A DNA stretch of 64,000 nt from Fodinibius sp964490705. GTDB lineage: Bacteria > Bacteroidota > Rhodothermia > Balneolales > Balneolaceae. Shown piece by piece: positions 43,046 to 51,946 of this stretch. The notes below the pieces were generated by a model. It saw only the letters and a list, made by a program, of their open reading frames with translations, made no database searches and was not told where the DNA came from. Location of the stretch: assembly GCA_964490705.1 (NCBI GenBank), contig CAZBCG010000011.1:22285-86284 (forward strand), written 5' to 3'. Made by a program: the position numbers and the translations under genes. Numbering within the stretch: position 1 is the stretch's first letter; every line of letters begins with the position of its first letter.

Positions 43046-43828
43046 TTATTTCCCGCCGTTGGCCTGCAGGTCTTCAATACAAAGTGGATCCAGGTCTGGA
43101 ATATCGCCACTGAACGTATTTTCAAAGAAGTTGCCGGTTTCTACAGCTGGTAGCATCAGACATCCATCAACAGAGCAGTGAGATTCTCCGTTTTGATGAT
43201 CTTCTTGTCCTGAGGGATGAGGGGACCCGTTTCCTGTTAATCCCATATTATGACCAAACTCATGACGGAAAACAGTACCCTCAATTTTTTGTTCGGATGG
43301 AGCACCGATACCTGAACTTACTTCCTCAATTGTTTGACCAAAGAATGCTACCGAGGTATTCCAGTAGGCGATACCCAGCACATTCGATTGTTCATACTCT
43401 CCATCCACCATCAAAAAGTAAACGTGAAGTGTATTATCGCCGGCCTCTGTGTAATTATCTCGATGTTCTTCTTCGATGGCTCGAATATTTTCGGCCGTAT
43501 AACTGGATTGGCTTTCGGCCGATATTTCATTGGGCGTTCCCAGTGAGATATTTTGTTTATTAAGCCGCTGTTCTAAAAACAGGCGCAGGCTATCCAGCCC
43601 TTCTTGGGTGGGTTCATGGTTAGGCATGTAATCAATTTCGACTTGCAAGCTGGAATATTGATCGTCTTTGAGAAATAGTTCGGCAGAACTACCCGAAGCG
43701 GCTTGGCTGTTAAACTCAGGCTGGTTGTTGTCCGGACCTGTGGTTGTATCGGAACAGCCGACAATAAGAAATGCCAGTGAACAGAAAGCAATCAAAAAAG
43801 AAAATCGGTTATCTAAATACATAGTCAA
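43046..43828 (-). CDS. Archaemetzincin-like lipoprotein, paralogue 1
   Basis: A 260-residue lipoprotein (signal peptide, lipobox IVGC, Cys25). The C-terminal half has the zinc motif HEFGHNMGLTG, then about 20 residues, then SHCSVDGCLM. Archaemetzincins have HEXXHXXGXXHCX4CXM; here the HEXXHXXG and HCX4CXM parts match exactly but are split by the insertion, and CLM is the probable Met turn. The N-terminal half (LDSLRLFLEQRLNKQNISLG) is helical. The end CIEDLQANGGK recurs in the next gene. Probably a secreted metalloprotease; no activity is known. Confidence 0.82.
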   Translation of the reverse strand: MTMYLDNRFSFLIAFCSLAFLIVGCSDTTTGPDNNQPEFNSQAASGSSAELFLKDDQYSSLQVEIDYMPNHEPTQEGLDSLRLFLEQRLNKQNISLGTPNEISAESQSSYTAENIRAIEEEHRDNYTEAGDNTLHVYFLMVDGEYEQSNVLGIAYWNTSVAFFGQTIEEVSSGIGAPSEQKIEGTVFRHEFGHNMGLTGNGSPHPSGQEDHQNGESHCSVDGCLMLPAVETGNFFENTFSGDIPDLDPLCIEDLQANGGK

Positions 43829-43897
43829 TAATAATTGCAGTTATTAGTCGGGATGTTATCAAGTTGATAGTGTATTAAGAACTCTTTAAGCCAATAT

Positions 43898-44683
43898 TTA
43901 TTTCCCGCCATTGGCTTGTAGATCTGCGATACAGTTTGCATCCAGCGGGGGTATTTCTTCTCCCAGCGTATTGCCAACGATATCAGTCGTTTCCATTGCA
44001 TAATACATCAGGCACTGGTCATTGTCGCAATGGTCGGGATGGTCCGGATCTTGATGGGGATCCTGCATTTCGGTGCCAGAACCTTCAATATTTACGAGCC
44101 CAAAGAGATGTCCGAATTCATGACGAAAAGAGGTGGCTTCAATCAGATAACGCGACGGGGATCCTACACCACTGCTGGCTTCTTCGTAAGCGGGACCAAA
44201 GAATGCATTAGAAGTATTATAATAAGCAATACCCAGCAGGTTTTCTCCTTCGTATTTTGCATCCACAATCATCATGTATGCTGCCAGCGTATCGCCCTCG
44301 GTAAAAGTAGAACGTCGGTTTTGTTCAATTTCGCGAATTTCCTGAGCACTGTATCGATCTTGTTCTCCCGAAGGAATGGAAGTCGGTTCTTTTATCGTGA
44401 TGGAGGTCTTATTCAACCGCTGTTCAAAAAAGTCCTTCAGGCTGTCAAGAGCTTCTTCATTGGGCGCATAGCCGGGCATATAGTCAACTTCCACAATAAG
44501 GTTTGTAAAGTTTGAATCAGCCAGAAAATCATTGGCCGATGTGCCCGGATCTCTTCCATGAGAATAGACCTCTTCATTGGGATTTTGATCCTGAGGTCCC
44601 GTGGAATCGAGACAAGATTGCAGTAAAAATGCTAATAAAACAACGCTAAATATTGCTGGTAAATAGTAGCGAAATAATTTCAT
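43898..44683 (-). CDS. Archaemetzincin-like lipoprotein, paralogue 2
   Basis: A 261-residue lipoprotein (lipobox LQSC) with the same architecture as its downstream neighbour: FRHEFGHLFGLVN, an insertion of about 20 residues rich in Asp/His/Pro (DPHQDPDHPD), then HCDNDQCLM, and the shared C-terminus CIADLQANGGK. NTSNAFFGPAYEEASSGVGS is also shared. The two genes are tandem duplicates 69 bp apart. The extra histidines in the insertion could supply the third zinc ligand, since the usual position is Asn or Gly. Located next to a BlaI/BlaR1 pair. Confidence 0.82.
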   Translation of the reverse strand: MKLFRYYLPAIFSVVLLAFLLQSCLDSTGPQDQNPNEEVYSHGRDPGTSANDFLADSNFTNLIVEVDYMPGYAPNEEALDSLKDFFEQRLNKTSITIKEPTSIPSGEQDRYSAQEIREIEQNRRSTFTEGDTLAAYMMIVDAKYEGENLLGIAYYNTSNAFFGPAYEEASSGVGSPSRYLIEATSFRHEFGHLFGLVNIEGSGTEMQDPHQDPDHPDHCDNDQCLMYYAMETTDIVGNTLGEEIPPLDANCIADLQANGGK

Positions 44684-44823
44684 GATCCGGTAATACCTTA
44701 TTCACATTTCGTGAACGTGTGTTATAAACCAGATCAATAGTAAAAAGTTTCATGATATCCGTTTTCTTAATATGATTTAATCTGAGCGAATATTACTGCA
44801 TATCTTGGAGGCAATAACTTCTG

Positions 44824-46128
44824 TCATTTTTCGATCCGCTCTTTGGGTGACAGGGGTATTGGCGGGGGCGGCGGTGGATCTTGTGTGTGGATTTCCTTTT
44901 GGAGCTTATCGATCTCATTATGGAGGCTCATCGCCCGTTCATACAAGGTATTGAGCCGTTGTTTGTTTTCCGGGATCGCGGAAATGTTGTTATAGGTTCG
45001 AATATGATCCTGATATGATTGTAAGACCGCTTCCAGTGCAGCCTTGGGATCGTTTTTGGGTACCGGAGGCGGAGGGGGTGGATTCTTGGGTTTGTCAACC
45101 TGCATTAACTTTTGCTGCATCTGTTCAATCAGATGCTGCAGCTTTTGTTTTTCGTCGCCGGACAGTGATTTCGTTGTTTCCATTTTGGCATGGATGGCAT
45201 CCATCAGTTCGGTAATGGAAAGGTCATCAACCTTCTGGGCCTGAGCATTGGCAGTACTGAACATGAACACCAAGCCCGCCAAAAGGGGAATGAGTGTGAA
45301 CTGTTTGCATACCGTCCGGAGTCGAGTTGATTGTTTCGTTATCATAACGATTCGCTTTTTGGTTATTGAGTATTGAATGCTGCTGGCAAGAGAAAGATTC
45401 ATTGGTTGCGATTTCATTCTCAGTAATAATTGCTGGTAGCTGGCAATATCTTGGGATTGTGCAGTTACAGCATTATCCGCCAAAAATTCGTGATTGAGTT
45501 GTATCGCTTTTTTGTAGAAATAGATGGCCGGATTAAACCAGAGCACAATTTTCAACAGTTCGATAAAGAGAATGTCCAGAGAATGTTTTTGCCGGACGTG
45601 TGCCAGCTCGTGAGAAAGAATTCTGCTATCAATATTCCCCGATTTAAACTCTTGCTTATCCACAAAGATATAGCTGAAAAAACTGTGAGGGATGGAGCAG
45701 TTTTCAACCAGAACAAGATTGGCACCCTCCCACTCACGTTGATCATTTTGGCGGATGGTGGAGTACAACGAATACAGGTTCCGCAAAAACCTGGCTGCAA
45801 AAGCTAATGTAACAACCAAATATCCGGATAACAGTAGCCAGTAGTGATTACCGGATGAGCTGGTTGTATTTTTTGTCGCTGATACCGCTGGGCTGTCGAA
45901 AGAAGTGGTCCGCTGTTGGATTTCCTGCAGATAGCTTGATAGCTGAAAATCCGAAACAGTGGGTGTACCGATTTGGAAAGTCAGCAGGGGAATGGTGAGT
46001 CCAAAGACCAGGCTGAAAAGCAGAAAAAAGCGGTTAAAGCGGTGCATTTTCTCCCGCTCCAGCAACAGGTGATAAACCAGCAGGAGTATCACCATACAAG
46101 CAAGCGATTTAAGCAGATAGCTAATCAT
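44824..46128 (-). CDS. BlaR1/MecR1-type M56 sensor-protease with proline-rich tail
   Basis: A 434-residue membrane protein. Four to five helices occupy the N-terminal half, and the zinc motif HELAH (residues 173-177) with the following NHEFLADNAV is the M56 protease core. A further hydrophobic segment (LIPLLAGLVFMFSTANAQA) leads to an extracytoplasmic part that is not a penicillin-binding domain but a helical stretch (EKQKLQHLIEQMQQKL) and two proline runs (NPPPPPPVPK, DPPPPPPIP). It overlaps the BlaI-type gene by 8 bp. The signal sensed is therefore probably not a beta-lactam. Confidence 0.9.
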   Translation of the reverse strand: MISYLLKSLACMVILLLVYHLLLEREKMHRFNRFFLLFSLVFGLTIPLLTFQIGTPTVSDFQLSSYLQEIQQRTTSFDSPAVSATKNTTSSSGNHYWLLLSGYLVVTLAFAARFLRNLYSLYSTIRQNDQREWEGANLVLVENCSIPHSFFSYIFVDKQEFKSGNIDSRILSHELAHVRQKHSLDILFIELLKIVLWFNPAIYFYKKAIQLNHEFLADNAVTAQSQDIASYQQLLLRMKSQPMNLSLASSIQYSITKKRIVMITKQSTRLRTVCKQFTLIPLLAGLVFMFSTANAQAQKVDDLSITELMDAIHAKMETTKSLSGDEKQKLQHLIEQMQQKLMQVDKPKNPPPPPPVPKNDPKAALEAVLQSYQDHIRTYNNISAIPENKQRLNTLYERAMSLHNEIDKLQKEIHTQDPPPPPPIPLSPKERIEK

Positions 46129-46492
46129 CCTTTTTGTCGATTTCGTTGTCGATAATTTCTTTCAGCTCTTCGAGCTCCGACCGCGACAAGTCAGTCTCCG
46201 AGGCAAAGAAGGAGGCGAACTGAGCTGTCGAATCATCAAAAAAGTTGCTGATGAGTTCGCTGAATTTATCACCAAAATATTCCGACTTGGGTACTGCCGG
46301 ATAATACTCCCGGGATCGGCCCCGCTTGTTGTAATCCACATAGCCCTTGTCAATCATCCGCTTAAGCAGAGTAGCGACGGTGGTTTTGGCGGGTTTGGGA
46401 TCTGGATACATATCTACCAGATCACCCAGAAAGCCGTTTTCGAGTTCCCAGAGATGCTGCATCAATTGTTCTTCGGAATCTGAAAGCTTCAT
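46121..46492 (-). CDS. BlaI/MecI-family repressor
   Basis: A 123-residue winged-helix repressor starting at ATG 46492 (MKLSDSEEQLMQHLWELENG); the frame is open 60 bp further upstream but that part spans the operators. Recognition-helix region: KTTVATLLKRMIDKGYVDYN followed by KRGRSREYYPAV; then the dimerisation helices. BlaR1-type proteases cleave such repressors to relieve repression. Two TTCTA-N6-TAGAA-type operators stand just upstream of the start, so it probably represses its own operon. Confidence 0.93.
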   Translation of the reverse strand: MKLSDSEEQLMQHLWELENGFLGDLVDMYPDPKPAKTTVATLLKRMIDKGYVDYNKRGRSREYYPAVPKSEYFGDKFSELISNFFDDSTAQFASFFASETDLSRSELEELKEIIDNEIDKKDD

Positions 46493-46495
46493 ATA

Positions 46496-46532
46496 TTCTA
46501 TATTTGTAGAACTATTTTCTACAATTGTAGAA
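46496..46532. promoter_or_regulatory. Pair of BlaI-type operators
   Basis: Site 1 at 46496-46511 (TTCTATATTTGTAGAA) and site 2 at 46517-46532 (TTCTACAATTGTAGAA, a perfect 16-bp palindrome) are 21 bp apart, two helical turns. Both fit the TACA...TGTA core of BlaI/MecI operators. Site 1 ends only 4 bp before the repressor ATG. Confidence 0.78.
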
Positions 46533-46735
46533 TAAAAATTACAGAGTGTCAAATATTTATTGAAGTGATTTTGTCAAGGTTCGTGTTCAAATAGCCGGAG
46601 TACTTATAACTCTCTGTTAAAAACACTATATTAACGTCCATTTTTTGATGGATATAATTTCCTGTTCTCAGGCGGTTGGTTATGGCAGGAGACGAACACA
46701 ATGTGTAACTATTAATTTATTACTGATAGAGTATC

Positions 46736-48142
46736 ATGGCTAAAGAATTTGATGTCTGCGTAATTGGATCCGGCCCCGGTGGATATGTGGCTGCGATTCG
46801 TGCATCACAACTCGGTTTTAACACGGCAATTATTGAAAAGCGTCACCTTGGCGGCGTCTGCTTGAACATTGGATGTATCCCCACAAAAGCACTGCTGCGT
46901 TCGGCGGAAGTGTTTGAAAGTATTGAACATGCCGGGGATTACGGCGTAAATGTGGATGATTATTCTGCGGATTTTGAAGGAATGATCGGTCGAAGCCGCA
47001 ATGTGGCCAACAAAATGAGCAAGGGCGTGCAGTTTTTGATGAAGGCCAATAAAATTGAGGTCTTCGATGGCAAGGGTGTATTTGCATCTAAGGACCAGGT
47101 GAATGTATTGAATGATGACGACGAGGTTCAGGATGAGATTAAGGCCGATAACTTTATTATTGCTACCGGCGCCCATCCGCGTGAGCTGCCTAATATTCCC
47201 ATCGACGGTGAAATGGTGATTGATTCTGAACGTGCTATGCAGCTCGAAGAGCAGCCCGAAAAAATGGTTGTCATTGGTGCCGGAGCAATCGGCGTTGAAT
47301 TTGCCTATTTCTACAATACCATCGGTACCGATGTGACGATCGTGGAACTTCAGGATTCACTGGTACCTGTCGAGGATAAGGATATCGGCAAAGAGCTCGG
47401 CAAGATTTATAAGAAAAAAGGCATGGATATCCGCACCGGCAGTACTGTGGAGAAAGTTGAAAAAGACGGCGATGGTGTGAAGGTTACGATAAAATCCGGC
47501 GACGATGAGGAAGTTGTTGATGCCGATGTGGTACTTTCGGCCGTTGGTGTGGCTGGAAATGTCGAAGGCATTGGTCTTGATGACATCGGTGTTGAGTACG
47601 AAAAAGGCGCTATCCAGGTTGACAAGGAAACCTATCAGACCAATGTTGAAGGCATTTATGCGATTGGTGATGTAGCCGGTGGGCCCTGGCTGGCACACAA
47701 GGCATCGCACGAAGGCATTGTCTGTGTAGAAAATCTGGCCGGTGAAGATCCGCAGCTGATCAACTACAATAATATTCCGGGCTGTACGTATTGCGAGCCG
47801 CAAATTGCATCCGTTGGATATACTGAGCAGCAGGCCAAGGATGAAGGTTATGATGTGAAGGTTGGCAGGTTTCCGTTTTCTGCAAGTGGTAAGGCATCGG
47901 GACTTGGTCACGAAGAAGGCTTCGTGAAGGTGGTCTTTGATGAAAAATACGGCGAATGGCTGGGTTGCCACATGATTGGTTCTCACGTTACCGAACTGAT
48001 TGCAGAAGCAGTAGTAGCCCGTGATCTCGAAACAACGGGTCACGAAATTATTAGTGCCGTGCATCCGCATCCAACGATGTCTGAAGCCGTAATGGAAGCC
48101 GTCGCAGAAGCGTACGGCGAAGGCGTGCATCTGGGATCATAA
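46736..48142 (+). CDS. lpdA: Dihydrolipoyl dehydrogenase (E3)
   Basis: A 468-residue flavoprotein that reoxidises dihydrolipoyl groups of 2-oxoacid dehydrogenases and the glycine cleavage system with NAD+. FAD motif CVIGSGPGGYVAAIRASQLG, redox disulfide GGVCLNIGCIPTKALL (Cys42 and Cys47), NAD motif VVIGAGAIGVEFAYF, the second FAD contact YAIGDVAGGPWLAHKASHEG, and the C-terminal His-Glu pair in AVHPHPTMSEAV. Complete. The next two genes make lipoic acid, a natural functional pairing; a repeat element stands in the 139-bp gap. Confidence 0.97.
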   Translation: MAKEFDVCVIGSGPGGYVAAIRASQLGFNTAIIEKRHLGGVCLNIGCIPTKALLRSAEVFESIEHAGDYGVNVDDYSADFEGMIGRSRNVANKMSKGVQFLMKANKIEVFDGKGVFASKDQVNVLNDDDEVQDEIKADNFIIATGAHPRELPNIPIDGEMVIDSERAMQLEEQPEKMVVIGAGAIGVEFAYFYNTIGTDVTIVELQDSLVPVEDKDIGKELGKIYKKKGMDIRTGSTVEKVEKDGDGVKVTIKSGDDEEVVDADVVLSAVGVAGNVEGIGLDDIGVEYEKGAIQVDKETYQTNVEGIYAIGDVAGGPWLAHKASHEGIVCVENLAGEDPQLINYNNIPGCTYCEPQIASVGYTEQQAKDEGYDVKVGRFPFSASGKASGLGHEEGFVKVVFDEKYGEWLGCHMIGSHVTELIAEAVVARDLETTGHEIISAVHPHPTMSEAVMEAVAEAYGEGVHLGS

Positions 48143-48163
48143 GTTTTAATTTAAAAGACGTTC

Positions 48164-48232
48164 AAACCCGCAGGGTTTTTCAAATAGCAGTAAATCTATA
48201 ATTTTTTGTCTGCTGTGAAACCCTGCGGGTTT
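48164..48232. repeat. AAACCCGCAGGGTTT element, copy 2
   Basis: A 69-bp unit with ends AAACCCGCAGGGTTT (48164-48178) and AAACCCTGCGGGTTT (48218-48232), perfect inverted complements, and an inner TAGCAG/CTGCTG-like pairing also seen in copy 1 at 39908. Confidence 0.78.
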
Positions 48233-48281
48233 TATTTTGATTGTATTTGGTACCGAATAGCTTTTGTAACTTATCCGCGTT

Positions 48282-49046
48282 ATGAATAAGGTAGAATTAT
48301 ACGATCTCGGTCACGCACCCTACCGACCGGTATGGGATCTGCAGACCGCTATTCAGCAGCGCCTGGTGGATGAAAAGCTGGCCCGCCGCAAAGAGCAGAA
48401 GCTCTACAAGCCCGGGGAAGAAAGTAATGACGTGCTGCTGTTTGTGGAGCATCCCCACGTTTATACGCTGGGCAAAAGTGGCGACAAAGCCAATATGCTC
48501 AAAGGCATGGCAGAATTATCTGATATCGACGCCGAATTCATCGAAATAGACCGCGGCGGCGATATTACCTATCACGGTCCGGGACAAATTGTGGGCTATC
48601 CAATCTTCGATATGGATCGTCACTTTACCGACATCCACAAGTACTTGCGCTACCTCGAAGAAGTCATCATAAAAACATGTGCCGAGTACGAGATCGAAGC
48701 GGGTCGAATCGAAGGATTAACCGGCGTTTGGGTTGGGGACAAAAAGATTTGTGCCATGGGCATTCGGTGTTCCCGCTGGGTGACCATGCATGGATTTGCA
48801 CTCAATGTGAATACCGATTTGAGCTATTTTAACCACATCGTGCCGTGCGGAATTTCGAATAAAGAAGTGACCAGCCTGCAAGATTTGCTGGGTCACAAAA
48901 TTGACGAAGCTGAAGTTAAAGCACATTTGGTAAATCACTTCGAAGAAGTGTTCGATATATCCATATCAAAGGTTGATTCACTGCCTGAACTGGACAATCA
49001 ATTTTCGTATCTTACCCAATCAGATACACAAGCAGCACCCCATTAA
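48282..49046 (+). CDS. lipB: Lipoyl(octanoyl) transferase
   Basis: A 254-residue enzyme that moves octanoyl from acyl carrier protein to lipoyl domains, the first step of lipoate synthesis. Motifs: FVEHPHVYTLGKSG, DRGGDITYHGPGQIVGYPI, RIEGLTGVWVGDKKICAMGI and the catalytic Cys in NHIVPCGISNKEVTSLQDLL. Full length. The lipoyl synthase gene follows 19 bp downstream, so they are an operon. Confidence 0.97.
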   Translation: MNKVELYDLGHAPYRPVWDLQTAIQQRLVDEKLARRKEQKLYKPGEESNDVLLFVEHPHVYTLGKSGDKANMLKGMAELSDIDAEFIEIDRGGDITYHGPGQIVGYPIFDMDRHFTDIHKYLRYLEEVIIKTCAEYEIEAGRIEGLTGVWVGDKKICAMGIRCSRWVTMHGFALNVNTDLSYFNHIVPCGISNKEVTSLQDLLGHKIDEAEVKAHLVNHFEEVFDISISKVDSLPELDNQFSYLTQSDTQAAPH

Positions 49047-49065
49047 CTTTTTGATTTTTTGAGTT

Positions 49066-49944
49066 ATGATTAAAGAACTGAACGTTGTTGACCGAAACGA
49101 AACCACCCAGCGCCGCCCCGACTGGCTGCGCGTAAAGCTACCATCCGGCGAAAAATTTAAGGAAGTGTCGGAGACTGTTCAGAAGAATTCGCTGAACACC
49201 GTGTGTTCCGAAGCCCGATGCCCTAATATGGGTGAATGCTGGGGACGCGGTACGGCAACGTTTATGATTCTAGGAGATGTCTGTACACGCTCTTGCTCAT
49301 TTTGTGCAGTCAAAACCGGTCGCCCCGTGCAGGGACTTGATTGGGATGAGCCCCGCCGCGTTACCGAAGCTGCCAAAGAGATGGGGCTCAAGCACGTAGT
49401 GTTAACTTCCGTCAATCGTGATGAACGTGATGACGGCGGTGCTCCTATTTTTGCCGAAACACACCGGCAGCTTCGAGAAGCTATTGACGGTGTGACGATC
49501 GAGTCGCTTATTCCCGATTTTCGCGGAGAATGGGAAGCCCTGCAAATTGTGATTGATACTCCGCCCGATGTATTGAGTCACAACCTGGAAACAGTGCCCG
49601 ATCTCTACAGAACTATTCGTCCGCAAGCCAAGTACGAGCGATCACTGGAACTCTTGCAGCGCGTGAAAGATCAAGGCATTAAATCCAAAACCGGAATTAT
49701 GGTTGGGTTTGGCGAAACACGCGAACAGGTTATTGAACTGATGCAGGATTGTGTCGATCACGATGTGGATGTATTGACCATCGGCCAGTATATGCAGCCT
49801 ACTAAAATGCACCAGCCGGTCGAAGAGTGGGTGCACCCCGATCAGTTTGCCGAATACAAAGAAATTGGCGAAGAGCTGGGCCTGGAGCACGTAGAGAGCG
49901 GTCCGCTGGTTCGCTCTTCCTATCATGCCGAAGAGCACGTGTAG
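49066..49944 (+). CDS. lipA: Lipoyl synthase (radical SAM)
   Basis: A 292-residue radical SAM enzyme inserting two sulfurs into octanoyl groups. The auxiliary cluster motif is CSEARCPNMGECW, the radical SAM motif is CTRSCSFCAVKTG, and the C-terminal RSSYHAEEH supplies the Ser ligand. LTSVNRDERDDGGA and VMVGFGETREQV-type segments (here GIMVGFGETREQV) follow family order. It works after LipB; both lipoate genes follow the lpd gene. Confidence 0.98.
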   Translation: MIKELNVVDRNETTQRRPDWLRVKLPSGEKFKEVSETVQKNSLNTVCSEARCPNMGECWGRGTATFMILGDVCTRSCSFCAVKTGRPVQGLDWDEPRRVTEAAKEMGLKHVVLTSVNRDERDDGGAPIFAETHRQLREAIDGVTIESLIPDFRGEWEALQIVIDTPPDVLSHNLETVPDLYRTIRPQAKYERSLELLQRVKDQGIKSKTGIMVGFGETREQVIELMQDCVDHDVDVLTIGQYMQPTKMHQPVEEWVHPDQFAEYKEIGEELGLEHVESGPLVRSSYHAEEHV

Positions 49945-50039
49945 AAACGCTTTAGAGATTCCATCAAAAATAATCATCGAGATTTTGCTCTGATCTTTTA
50001 TATTTCAGGTGATCAGCTTTTCTCAATTAATCAACACAT

Positions 50040-50744
50040 ATGCTAGCACTTGGAGTCGTCTTATTATTAAGTTATCTGGTTGGATCAATCCCCTCGTCTA
50101 TCTGGGTGGGGAAACTTGTAAAAGGGGTTGATATCCGCAATCACGGGAGCGGCAATGCCGGTGCTACAAATACGTTTCGCCTGCTGGGATGGCCATCCGG
50201 TGTGGCTGTATTGCTGATTGACTTTTTTAAAGGATTTGCCACCTCACTTTGGATTAGCCAGCTTGCTTATCACATAGGATCGGGCCCGGTAGCACTATTT
50301 GAATTTTGGAGCGTAGATCCATTTTTGAGCATCACTTGTGGCATGGCCGCTATTATCGGGCATATGTTTCCGCTTTATGCGAAGTTTGACGGTGGCAAAG
50401 GAATGGCCACCGCTGCCGGTATGTTGTGCGGAATCGAACCTGTTTCGGTAGGTATCGCCGCTGTTTTTTTTGCTGTTGTGATGTTTGCCAGCCGGTATGT
50501 TTCCCTGGCCTCACTGGTGGCTGCTTTTGTGTATCCGTTGGTTCTGGTGATGCTACGCTATGGATTTAAATGGCCTATCGACGGCAGTATTTTGATTTTT
50601 GGTGCCTTGGCCGGTATCGGTATCATTATCAAGCATCGTGGTAATATAAAGCGACTGATAAATGGTACTGAAAATCGGGTAAGTTCATTTCAGCCGGCCG
50701 AAGGATGGCTGAATAAAGAAGAAAAACCGCAATCCGGTAGCTAA
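50040..50744 (+). CDS. plsY: Acyl-phosphate:glycerol-3-phosphate acyltransferase
   Basis: A 234-residue polytopic membrane acyltransferase that makes lysophosphatidic acid. The three conserved loops are SIPSSIWVGKLVKGVDIRNH with GSGNAGATNTFR, GHMFPLYAKFDGGKGMATAA, and RHRGNIKRLINGTE-type (KHRGNIKRLINGTENR). Six to seven helices. The gpsA gene starts 4 bp after its stop, giving glycerol-3-phosphate to the same pathway. The C-terminal 20 residues are a soluble tail. Confidence 0.96.
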   Translation: MLALGVVLLLSYLVGSIPSSIWVGKLVKGVDIRNHGSGNAGATNTFRLLGWPSGVAVLLIDFFKGFATSLWISQLAYHIGSGPVALFEFWSVDPFLSITCGMAAIIGHMFPLYAKFDGGKGMATAAGMLCGIEPVSVGIAAVFFAVVMFASRYVSLASLVAAFVYPLVLVMLRYGFKWPIDGSILIFGALAGIGIIIKHRGNIKRLINGTENRVSSFQPAEGWLNKEEKPQSGS

Positions 50745-50748
50745 TACT

Positions 50749-51759
50749 GTGAATAAAATAACAATTATTGGAGCCGGTAGTTTTGGTACCGCCCTGTCGG
50801 TGGTGCTGGCGCGTGCAGGAAATCGTGTACAGCTCTGGGCTCGTGAGTCGGAGGTAGCATACGGCATTAATAAGCGGCACCAAAATCCGGCTTATATTTC
50901 TGATGTTATACTCCCCGACTCGGTGGAATGTTCAACCGATCCCAAAGAGTGTTTTGATGATCCCGAGATGGTTGTTTTTGCTACGCCATCGCATGCCATG
51001 CGCGAAGTGGCAACGAACATCAAATCGTACCTTAATGGTGATGAAATTATCGTGAGCGTGGCCAAAGGCATTGAGAACGATACGTTCATGACGATGTCGC
51101 AGGTGCTCAGTGAGGTGCTCGACGGCAAAATTATTGATGACCACATCGGGGTGCTTTCTGGTCCGAGTCACGCCGAGGAGGTCAGCAAGTTTAAGCCCAC
51201 CACTGTCGTGGCCAGCGCATACTCAAAAAGCACAGCTGAGCATATCCAGGAGACCTTTCTGACGCCGATGTTCCGGGTCTATTTGAACTATGATATCATT
51301 GGCGTAGAAATTGGAGCATCAGTCAAAAATATTATGGCCATAGCGGCCGGCATTGTGGATGGGGCCGATCTTGGCGACAATGCTACTGCAGCACTCATTA
51401 CCCGTGGCCTACACGAGATGAAGCGCCTGGGGATGAAGCTGGGAGCGTCGCAGGATACCTTTTCCGGACTTTCGGGCATGGGTGATTTAGTTGTAACCTG
51501 CACGAGTGAACATAGCCGTAACCGGTTTGTGGGATACAATATCGGTCAGGGTAAAAGTTTGGACGAAATTATCTCGACGATGAATATGGTGGCTGAGGGT
51601 GTAAAAACGACAAAGTCGGTCTTGGAATGGAGCCGCAAGCTGAATGTAGAAATGCCGATAACAGCGGCCGTGCACCGAGTGCTGTTTGAGCAGGAAGATC
51701 CCAAAGATATGCTGTACGATCTTATGACCCGAAACCCGAAGGAAGAGATTGTAATATAG
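50749..51759 (+). CDS. gpsA: Glycerol-3-phosphate dehydrogenase [NAD(P)+]
   Basis: A 336-residue enzyme with a GTG start 4 bp after plsY. It has the nucleotide motif IIGAGSFGTALSVVLARAGN, the ATPSHAMREV region, SVAKGIENDTFMTMSQVL, LSGPSHAEEVSKFKPT, the catalytic lysine in EIGASVKNIMAIAAGI, and TCTSEHSRNRFVGYNIGQG near the end. It reduces dihydroxyacetone phosphate to glycerol-3-phosphate for phospholipid synthesis, directly feeding PlsY. Confidence 0.97.
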   Translation: MNKITIIGAGSFGTALSVVLARAGNRVQLWARESEVAYGINKRHQNPAYISDVILPDSVECSTDPKECFDDPEMVVFATPSHAMREVATNIKSYLNGDEIIVSVAKGIENDTFMTMSQVLSEVLDGKIIDDHIGVLSGPSHAEEVSKFKPTTVVASAYSKSTAEHIQETFLTPMFRVYLNYDIIGVEIGASVKNIMAIAAGIVDGADLGDNATAALITRGLHEMKRLGMKLGASQDTFSGLSGMGDLVVTCTSEHSRNRFVGYNIGQGKSLDEIISTMNMVAEGVKTTKSVLEWSRKLNVEMPITAAVHRVLFEQEDPKDMLYDLMTRNPKEEIVI

Positions 51760-51767
51760 TAAAGGTG

Positions 51768-51792
51768 TCATCCTGAACTTGTTTCAGGATCT
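51768..51792. repeat. TCCTGAA...TTCAGGA dispersed repeat
   Basis: TCCTGAA (51771-51777) pairs with TTCAGGA (51783-51789) around CTTGT. This sequence with its flanks is a well-known short intergenic repeat in Bacteroidota and some Proteobacteria; it may also terminate the plsY-gpsA transcript. Confidence 0.65.
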
Positions 51793-51946
51793 TGTGTTTA
51801 CAATTTGTGGTTTTGCAAATTGGGCGGGAGGTGTCATACAAGTACCACCCTGTTGATTGATTTCGTAGTTATTGTTCGGTTTGTTCATTATTACTTAATA
51901 TTTTGTGATTACCTTCGTTAGCAAGTGAACCCAAGACGGAGTGGCT

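Noticed and set aside
47357..48130. Minus-strand frame of 257 residues inside lpdA
   Set aside because: Antisense of a complete dihydrolipoyl dehydrogenase; no independent evidence.
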